Source of the DNA: an uncultured Coriobacteriaceae bacterium
GTDB taxonomy: Bacteria; Actinomycetota; Coriobacteriia; Coriobacteriales; UMGS124
DNA length: 6,746 bases
Reading direction: 5' to 3'
Assembly (NCBI GenBank): GCA_902783515.1
Contig: CACZRK010000165.1
Location: 1 to 6,746 of the forward strand
A program made the translations under genes and the position numbers. Below the pieces are notes generated by a model. The model was not told where the DNA came from. It did not search any database and saw only the letters and a program-made list of their open reading frames with translations. Below, piece after piece: positions 1 through 4,757 of this stretch (positions are counted from its first letter, which is position 1; every line of letters begins with the position of its first letter).

Positions 1-923
1 CGCATCTGCTCGTCGGTGGCGGGGCTTGACGCGGCGACCACCGGCAGACAGGACGCCATCGCCTCAAGCAGCACGAGGCCGAGCGTCTCGGTCGTGGACG
101 GGAAGACGAAGACGTCGGCGGAGGCGAAGGCGCGCGAGAGCTCCCCGCCGCGCAGGAAGCCGGTGAAGGTGGTCGCCGTGCCGGCGAAGAGCCCCTCCAG
201 GCGCGCGCGGTCGGGGCCGTCGCCCACGATCGCGAGCGACCACGCGGGGTGCGCGCGCATGACGGGGACGAGCGCGTCCAGCCCCTTCTCGGCGGCGACG
301 CGCCCCACGAAGAGCAGCAGCGGCCGCTCGGGGTGGCCGCCCGTCAGGCGCGCGCGGGTCGCAGCGTCGCGGAACGAGGGGTCGCGCGCCGTGAGGTCGA
401 CGCCGCGAGGCAGGACCTCCACGCCGGCGAACCCGAGCCCCGTCAGGCTCGCGCGCATCGCCCGCGAGGTGACCAGCGTGACGGGGGAGGAGTTGTTCAG
501 CCGACGCATCGCCCACAGCACGGGGCGCCTCAGGGCGCGCGCCGGCCCGTAGTAGTCCAGGTACCGCACCACGTTCGTGTGATATGACGTGATGAGCGGG
601 ATGCCGGCGCGCTCCGCGTGCGGCACCGCGCGCACGCCCATGACGGCGGGGTGCCAGACGTGCACGACGTCGGGACGAAAGCCGTCGATCGCGCGGCTGA
701 TCGCGGCCGAGGGCGTGCCCCACGGGCGGGCGCGGTACAGCGGGTAGCGCACGGCGCGCACCCCGACCACGCGCGACGACCCGTAGGAAGTCACGCCGAG
801 GTCGGGGCAGATCACGAGCACCTCGTGGCCGGCCGCCTGCAGCCAGTCGAGCGCCTTGGTGACGCGCGTCACGACGCCGTCGATCGACGGCAGGAATGTC
901 TCCGTCACGTAGGCGATCCTCAT
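1..923 (-). CDS. sqdX: GT4 glycosyltransferase, SQD2/SqdX-like (C-terminus cut by window edge)
   Basis: Probable sulfoquinovosyltransferase: it would transfer sulfoquinovose from UDP-sulfoquinovose to diacylglycerol at the inner face of the membrane. The 307 visible residues are open from the ATG at 923 to the left edge. The N-terminal Rossmann domain opens MRIAYVTETFLPSIDGVVTR, with a donor/acceptor loop like that of SqdX and SQD2, and SYHTN lies at 113-117. The C-terminal domain has RGVD (173-176), VGRVAAEKG (206-214), GDGP (234-237) and the GT4 EX7E pair E279/E287 in TETLGLVLLEAM. The stretch from about 194 to 297 follows plant SQD2 closely as I remember it. GAAAGGAC (931-938) is a good Shine-Dalgarno, and the gene starts 49 bases after sqdB, so the two form an operon. 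Oddity: after PVVA the usual GG-x-P-D loop is replaced by SSPATDEQ. The same fold is used by MgtA- and PimB-type mannosyl- and glucosyltransferases; the sqdB neighbour is the main reason for preferring SqdX. About 70 or more C-terminal residues are probably missing. Confidence 0.5.
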   Translation of the reverse strand, partial: MRIAYVTETFLPSIDGVVTRVTKALDWLQAAGHEVLVICPDLGVTSYGSSRVVGVRAVRYPLYRARPWGTPSAAISRAIDGFRPDVVHVWHPAVMGVRAVPHAERAGIPLITSYHTNVVRYLDYYGPARALRRPVLWAMRRLNNSSPVTLVTSRAMRASLTGLGFAGVEVLPRGVDLTARDPSFRDAATRARLTGGHPERPLLLFVGRVAAEKGLDALVPVMRAHPAWSLAIVGDGPDRARLEGLFAGTATTFTGFLRGGELSRAFASADVFVFPSTTETLGLVLLEAMASCLPVVAASSPATDEQM

Positions 924-972
924 GGTGCGTGTCCTTTCGCCCGCGACGGCGCGACCGCGGGCCGCGCGGGCG

Positions 973-2124
973 TTACTTCCAGGTCGGCGAGGTGCAGATG
1001 AGCGCGGGGTTGATGCGGTCGCGGTTCTCGCGCGCCGTCTCGAGCAGCCTGCGCAGCGTGTCGTCGTCCAGCAGGTGCGGCTCAAGGCCGAGGTCGATGA
1101 GCTTGGTGTTCACCGCGTGGAAGTAGTGGTCGTCCTCGCGCTCGATGCGGGGGTTGGGCAGGTGCTCAACGCTCGCCGGGACGCCCATCTCGCCCGCCAC
1201 GCGCGAGACGATGCGGGAGAGCTCGTTGACCGAGAACCACTGCGTGAACTGGTTCATGACGCGCAGCTTGCCGGGCTCGGCGGGATGCTCGCAGGCGAGC
1301 TGGATGCAGCGCACGGTGTCCACGATGTTGATGTAGGCGCGCGTCTGGCCGCCGCGCCCGTACACGGTCAGCGGGTGGCCGATGGCGGCCTGCGCGACAA
1401 AGCGGTCCAGCGCCGTGCCGTAGATCCCGTCGTAGTCAAACCGGTTCACGAGGCGCGGGTCGAGCTGCGTCTCGGCGGTGTGCACGTTGTACACGACGCC
1501 CTGGTTCAGGTCGGTCGCGCGGATGCCCCACATGCGGCAGGCGAAGTAGATGTTGTTCGTGTCGTGCACCTTGGAGAGGTGGTAGAACGAGCCGGGCGTC
1601 TTCGGGTAGAGGAAGGTGTCGCTGCGCCCGTTGTGCTCAACGGTGAGGTAGCCCTCCTCGATGTCGATGTTGGGCGTGCCGTACTCGCCCATCGTGCCGA
1701 GCTTGACGAGGTGGCAGTCGGGCGCGAGGTCCTTGATCGCCCAGAGCACGTTGAGCGTCCCCTCCACGTTGTTGCGCTGGGTGTAGACGCTGTGCGCGCG
1801 GTCGATCATCGAGTAGGGCGCGCTGCGCTGCTCGGCGAAGTGGACGAAGGCCTCGGGTTGGAAGGTCCTGAAGACCTGCTCGAGAAAGTCGTAGTGCGTC
1901 AGGTCGCCCCGGAAGACGGCGATCTGCCTGCCGGTGACCTCGCGCCACGCCCGCACGCGTTCGTCGAGCGTGCGAATCGGCGTGACCGAGCCCGCGTGCA
2001 GCTCGTTGTCTATCTCGCGGCGCACGAGGCTGTCGACGATGGCGACCTCGTGGCCGAGCCTGGACAGGTACAGCGCCGTCGGCCATCCGCAGAAGCCGTC
2101 GCCGCCTGCAACGATGATTCTCAT
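973..2124 (-). CDS. sqdB: UDP-sulfoquinovose synthase (SQD1/SqdB family)
   Basis: Converts UDP-glucose and sulfite to UDP-sulfoquinovose using tightly bound NAD, the committed step of sulfolipid head-group synthesis; a soluble extended short-chain dehydrogenase. The protein has 383 residues, as expected for the family without a plastid transit peptide. The NAD-binding start is VAGGDGFCGW (5-14). Family signatures are HFAEQRSAPYSMIDR (95-109), KLGTMGEYGTPNIDIEEGY (141-159), YHLSK (181-185), RATDLNQGVVY (202-212) and GHPLTVYGRGGQTR (249-262). The catalytic residues known from Arabidopsis SQD1 (T145, Y182, K186) correspond to T144, Y181 and K185, all present, so the enzyme should be active. The ATG at 2124 is chosen because it begins directly at the beta strand of the Rossmann fold and has GGAGG five bases upstream (2130-2134); the frame stays open upstream but only into the intergenic region. 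It ends in TAA, 49 bases before the SqdX-like gene. The match is far closer to SQD1 than to GalE or RmlB epimerases. Confidence 0.5.
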   Translation of the reverse strand: MRIIVAGGDGFCGWPTALYLSRLGHEVAIVDSLVRREIDNELHAGSVTPIRTLDERVRAWREVTGRQIAVFRGDLTHYDFLEQVFRTFQPEAFVHFAEQRSAPYSMIDRAHSVYTQRNNVEGTLNVLWAIKDLAPDCHLVKLGTMGEYGTPNIDIEEGYLTVEHNGRSDTFLYPKTPGSFYHLSKVHDTNNIYFACRMWGIRATDLNQGVVYNVHTAETQLDPRLVNRFDYDGIYGTALDRFVAQAAIGHPLTVYGRGGQTRAYINIVDTVRCIQLACEHPAEPGKLRVMNQFTQWFSVNELSRIVSRVAGEMGVPASVEHLPNPRIEREDDHYFHAVNTKLIDLGLEPHLLDDDTLRRLLETARENRDRINPALICTSPTWK

Positions 2125-2186
2125 GCGAGCCTCCGTTCGTCCTGGGTCATCGCACGGCGCGGGTCCGTGCCGCGCTCCGTGTGCCA
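2125..2186 (-). other. sqdB leader with two mutually exclusive hairpins
   Basis: Short leader between the rpmB terminator and sqdB. It contains GCACGG (2152-2157) pairing with CCGTGC (2165-2170), and GCGCGG (2157-2162) pairing with CCGCGC (2170-2175). The arms overlap, so only one stem can form at a time. No U-tract follows either stem, and no good -10/-35 pair is visible here. It may be a small regulatory element or simply GC-rich sequence. Confidence 0.5.
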
Positions 2187-2220
2187 CGAAAACGAAAGGA
2201 GGCCTCTTGCGAGGCCTCCT
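2187..2220 (-). terminator. Intrinsic terminator after rpmB
   Basis: A perfect 10-bp stem, AGGAGGCCTC (2197-2206) with GAGGCCTCCT (2211-2220), closes a four-base loop that reads GCAA (a GNRA tetraloop) on the minus strand. On the minus strand it runs directly into the T-rich stretch TTCGTTTTCG (2187-2196). It sits 31 bases past the rpmB stop codon and faces away from it, so it should end the rpmB transcript before sqdB. There is no T-run on the plus-strand side, so it is not bidirectional. Confidence 0.5.
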
Positions 2221-2251
2221 GGCAATGAACGCGTGTATGGGGCGTGCGATC

Positions 2252-2440
2252 CTAGCCGCGAACGACCTTGCCGGCCTTCATGCACTTGGAGCAGACGTTC
2301 ATCTTGCGACGCTCGCCGTCCACGATGACGTACACGTTGTGGATGTTCGGGCGCTGGATGCGGTTCACAACGCGGTGAGAGTGGCTGACGCTACGGGCGG
2401 CCACCGGGTGCTTGCCGCAGATCTCGCAAACCTTCGACAT
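2252..2440 (-). CDS. rpmB: 50S ribosomal protein L28, zinc-ribbon form
   Basis: Large-subunit ribosomal protein bL28, 62 residues, the normal length for the short bacterial form. It begins MSKVCEICGKHPVAARSVSH and carries the family's SVSHSHR segment (17-23). Four cysteines, C5/C8 and C50/C53, form the zinc ribbon of the so-called C+ version. The ATG at 2440 is chosen because it matches the known N-terminus and has AAGGAG (2450-2455) nine bases upstream; a longer open frame reaching 2599 would add residues unrelated to L28 and cross the promoter. The gene is single, with its own promoter (2507-2534) and terminator (2187-2220), and stands divergent from yloU, the same arrangement as in Bacillus subtilis. 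C+ forms commonly occur with C- paralogues under zinc control; the paralogue is not in this window. Confidence 0.5.
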   Translation of the reverse strand: MSKVCEICGKHPVAARSVSHSHRVVNRIQRPNIHNVYVIVDGERRKMNVCSKCMKAGKVVRG

Positions 2441-2506
2441 GATGCAAAACTCCTTCGCACGTATGAAGTGCGGCATAGACCGCAAAACGAAAACGACAAC
2501 TCGTGA

Positions 2507-2534
2507 ACTATACCATGGACGGACGGTTTGGCAA
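2507..2534 (-). promoter_or_regulatory. Probable rpmB promoter
   Basis: Minus-strand -35 TTGCCA (2529-2534; 5 of 6 to TTGACA) and -10 TATAGT (2507-2512; 5 of 6 to TATAAT), separated by 16 bases. Transcription would start near 2500, giving a leader of about 60 bases before the rpmB ATG. It lies in a short AT-richer island within high-GC surroundings. Confidence 0.5.
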
Positions 2535-2550
2535 ACGCGGAGCCGTCCAT
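2515..2550. promoter_or_regulatory. Inverted repeat around the rpmB -35 (possible operator)
   Basis: ATGGACGG (2515-2522) and CCGTCCAT (2543-2550) are perfect 8-bp inverted arms separated by 20 bases. One arm lies in the promoter spacer and the other just upstream of the -35, so a bound dimer would cover the RNA polymerase site. A smaller dyad, GTTTG-G-CAAAC (2526-2536), nests inside and overlaps the -35. The regulator is unknown; a zinc or stress repressor is only a guess. Confidence 0.5.
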
Positions 2551-2618
2551 CGATGAAGTCTCTGCACAATCCGCGGCTCTGTCGCGTCGGGCGACGCATC
2601 GCGACGGGCGCGTTTGGT

Positions 2619-2624
2619 TATGAT
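2619..2624 (+). promoter_or_regulatory. Candidate -10 for the yloU-fakA-recG operon
   Basis: TATGAT (5 of 6 to TATAAT) in a short AT-rich patch, 38 bases before the yloU start. No convincing -35 lies 16-18 bases upstream, so the call rests on the hexamer and its location in the divergent intergenic region. TACACT (2628-2633) is a weaker alternative. Confidence 0.5.
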
Positions 2625-2662
2625 GGCTACACTAGGCCTTGGGAACGCTGAAAGGAGCACGC

Positions 2663-3013
2663 ATGACTGAGAAGGTTCCGGGCAGCCTCACCGTTGCCGA
2701 CGACGTGTTCGCCGACCTGGCGGGCTACGCCGCCAAGGAGTGCTACGGGGTCGTGGGCATGGCGAGCCTGAGCGGCAAGGACCGCATCGCGCTGCTCCCG
2801 GGCCAGCGCCTGCGCCGCGGCATCGTCGTCTCGCGCGACGAGGCGGGGCGCCTCACGCTGGACCTCAACGTCATCCTCGAGTACGGCGTGAACATCCAGG
2901 CGGTCTCGCGCAACCTCGTTGACGCCGTCCAGTTCGTCCTGCGCGGGGTCGCGCAGATCGACGACGCCCAGGTGCGCGTGCACGTTCGCGGCATGAAGGT
3001 GCGCCCGGCGTAG
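2663..3013 (+). CDS. yloU: Asp23/Gls24 family protein (YloU type)
   Basis: Small cytoplasmic protein of the Asp23/Gls24 (DUF322) family, 116 residues. Members are linked to envelope stress in Firmicutes; the biochemical role is not settled. Seen here: an N-terminal GSLTVADDVFADLAGYAAKE (7-26), then GVVGM (29-33), the hydrophobic strand TLDLNVILEYGVNIQAVS (65-82), and VRVHVRGMKV near the C-terminus, all in the usual family order. The ATG at 2663 has AAAGGAG five bases upstream (2651-2657), which decides it over a TTG at 2639. It is the first gene of the plus-strand set, 76 bases ahead of fakA, matching the yloU-yloV pairing of Bacillus and its relatives. No signal peptide or membrane segment is visible. 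Family assignment is firm; precise function is not. Confidence 0.5.
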   Translation: MTEKVPGSLTVADDVFADLAGYAAKECYGVVGMASLSGKDRIALLPGQRLRRGIVVSRDEAGRLTLDLNVILEYGVNIQAVSRNLVDAVQFVLRGVAQIDDAQVRVHVRGMKVRPA

Positions 3014-3019
3014 CCGCCG

Positions 3020-3037
3020 GCGGCGCATGGGCGCCGC
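3020..3037 (+). other. Hairpin in the yloU-fakA spacer
   Basis: GCGGCGC (3020-3026) pairs with GCGCCGC (3031-3037) around an ATGG loop, immediately after the yloU stop. It overlaps the perfect 12-bp palindrome GCCGCCGGCGGC (3013-3024). No T-run follows, so it is not an intrinsic terminator. It could stabilise the upstream message or mark a processing site. Confidence 0.5.
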
Positions 3038-3089
3038 GACCACGACAGACCACGATTTGAGGACGCTTGTCCAAGGGGAGAGCCCTACG

Positions 3090-4748
3090 ATGATCGAGCA
3101 GACGATTCGCTCAAGCTTTATCGCAGCCGCGCAGGCCGTGAAGGACCGGAGCGAGGACATCAACAAGCTGAACGTCTTTCCGGTGCCTGACGGCGACACG
3201 GGCACGAACATGGCGCTCACCCTTGGCACGGTCGTGAAGGAGCTTGACGCCCTGGAGCCCGGCGCGCCGCTGCCCCGTGTGTGCGGCGCCATCACGCACG
3301 GCTCGCTCATGGGCGCGCGCGGCAACTCCGGCGTCATCACGAGCCAGATCCTGCGCGGCCTCTCGGAGAGCCTCGCCGGCGTGACCGAGCCGATCGAGAC
3401 CCATCAGGTCGCCGAGGCGTTCAAGAAGGCCATGAAGGTCGCGTTCCAGGCCGTGCGCAAGCCCGTGGAGGGGACGATCCTCACGGTGCTGCGCGACGTC
3501 ACGAAGTGCGCCGAGACGTGCGACCGCAAGCACCTCGCGCTGGCGGACGCGCTGGACGCGATCGTCGCCGAGGCGTTTGACTCGGTGGCGCGCACGCCCG
3601 ACCTGCTGCCCGTCCTGAAGGAGAACGGCGTCGTCGACTCGGGCGCGTACGGCTTCGCGGTCTTCCTGGAGGCCTTCTGCGCCGCGGCGCTCGGCCGGTC
3701 GGGCGAGCTCGAGCACGCGACGGCCGGCATCGCGGCCGCCAGCGCCAACGCGGCCGCCAAGGTGGACATCGAGATCAACGACGACTGGGAGGGCTCGGAG
3801 TTCCGCTACTGCACCGAGTTCCTCTTCCACGCCGAGCAGCCCTTTGACGAGGGCGCGACGCGCGACTTCCTCGCGAGCCAGGGCGACTGCGAGCTGCTCG
3901 TCGGCACCTATCCCGACTATAAGATCCACGTGCACACCGACCGCCCCGACCACGTGCTTGACCACATGCTCGGCATCGGCCAGATCTTCAACGTCTTCAT
4001 CCACAACATGGACATGGAGGCGCACGAGCGCACCGAGAAGATCGCCGCCGACAAGGCCGGCGCGCAGGGCAAGCCCGCCGAGCCCAAGGCCATCGCGGTC
4101 GTTGCCGTCGCCGCCGGGTCGGGCGAGGCTGAGATCCTGCGGTCCCTCGGCGTGGACGAGGTCGTGCAGGGCGGGCAGACCATGAACCCCTCCACGGCCG
4201 ACCTGCTTGACGCCGCCACCCGCGCCAACGGCCGCGCCGTCATCATCCTGCCGGACAACGGCAACATCGTGATGGCCGCGCAGTCGGCCGCCGCGGCGGC
4301 CGACTTCCCGATCGCCGTCGTGCCCGCCAAGAGCGTGCCCCAGGGCTTCTCTGCGATGTTCGCCTTTGACGGCGACGCGTCGCTGGAGGACAACGTGGCC
4401 GCCATGACCGAGGCCGTGGCGGGCGTCCACGACGGCGAGGTCACGACGGCCGTGCGCGACAGCGCCGCCGCCGACGGCACGCCGATCCACAACGGCGACG
4501 TCATCGGCATCGCGGACGGCGCGATCACGACGGTCGGCACCGACGTGCGCGACGTCGCGCTGCGGCTGATCACCTCGCTGCAGGACGAGGTGGACGGCGA
4601 CACGCTCACGCTGCTCGCCGGCGCCGACATGAGCGACCAGGAGCTGGCCGCCCTCGCCGCCGAGGTGGAGCGCGCGCTGCCCGACCTGGAGGTCGACGCA
4701 CACCGCGGGGAGCAGCCCCTGTACCCCGTGATCTTCTCCATAGAGTAG
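3090..4748 (+). CDS. fakA: Fatty acid kinase catalytic subunit FakA (DAK2 domain fusion, YloV)
   Basis: Phosphorylates the carboxyl group of fatty acids presented by a FakB (DegV-family) partner; the acyl phosphate feeds phospholipid synthesis through PlsX/PlsY. The protein has 552 residues, the usual size. The N-terminal DhaL/DAK2 ATP-binding domain (about 1-205) has NVFPVPDGDTGTNM (28-41), with Mg-binding aspartates D34 and D36 and a further conserved block HGSLMGARGNSGVI (70-83). The central domain carries C241, H280 and H282, which line up with the zinc ligands C240, H282 and H284 of Staphylococcus aureus FakA as I recall them. The C-terminal part (about 330-552) is DegV-like. The ATG at 3090 has AAGGGGAG (3073-3080) nine bases upstream and matches the family's N-terminus; a longer frame from 3027 would begin inside the intergenic hairpin. 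It ends nine bases before recG. No fakB is present here. Older databases label such proteins dihydroxyacetone kinase, which is misleading. Confidence 0.5.
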   Translation: MIEQTIRSSFIAAAQAVKDRSEDINKLNVFPVPDGDTGTNMALTLGTVVKELDALEPGAPLPRVCGAITHGSLMGARGNSGVITSQILRGLSESLAGVTEPIETHQVAEAFKKAMKVAFQAVRKPVEGTILTVLRDVTKCAETCDRKHLALADALDAIVAEAFDSVARTPDLLPVLKENGVVDSGAYGFAVFLEAFCAAALGRSGELEHATAGIAAASANAAAKVDIEINDDWEGSEFRYCTEFLFHAEQPFDEGATRDFLASQGDCELLVGTYPDYKIHVHTDRPDHVLDHMLGIGQIFNVFIHNMDMEAHERTEKIAADKAGAQGKPAEPKAIAVVAVAAGSGEAEILRSLGVDEVVQGGQTMNPSTADLLDAATRANGRAVIILPDNGNIVMAAQSAAAAADFPIAVVPAKSVPQGFSAMFAFDGDASLEDNVAAMTEAVAGVHDGEVTTAVRDSAAADGTPIHNGDVIGIADGAITTVGTDVRDVALRLITSLQDEVDGDTLTLLAGADMSDQELAALAAEVERALPDLEVDAHRGEQPLYPVIFSIE

Positions 4749-4757
4749 CGGTCGCCC

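Noticed and set aside
64..723. 219-codon minus-strand frame at the left end
   Set aside because: It is an arginine-rich shadow in another frame of the glycosyltransferase, whose own frame is open from 923 to the edge with GT4 motifs.
2125..2187. N-terminal extension of SqdB by 21 residues
   Set aside because: The family starts at the Rossmann strand, and GGAGG stands at the right distance from the ATG at 2124.
2187..2220. The rpmB terminator as a bidirectional terminator
   Set aside because: There is no T-run on the plus-strand side after 2220, and no plus-strand gene ends there.
922..2328. 468-codon plus-strand frame opposite sqdB
   Set aside because: It is antisense to a gene with clear catalytic motifs, has biased composition and no family match, and runs through the terminator.
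2441..2599. N-terminal extension of L28 from a start near 2599
   Set aside because: The extra 53 residues do not resemble L28, and the region holds the promoter and leader; the ATG at 2440 has a good ribosome site.
2581..2605. Overlapping GC dyads upstream of yloU (such as GCGTCG/CGACGC at 2584-2597) as an operator
   Set aside because: The arms are short and made of repeated CG-rich words that occur by chance in this composition; there is no clear link to a -35.
3027..3089. Start of FakA at 3027
   Set aside because: It lies in the hairpin region without a ribosome site; the ATG at 3090 has AAGGGGAG and matches the family N-terminus.
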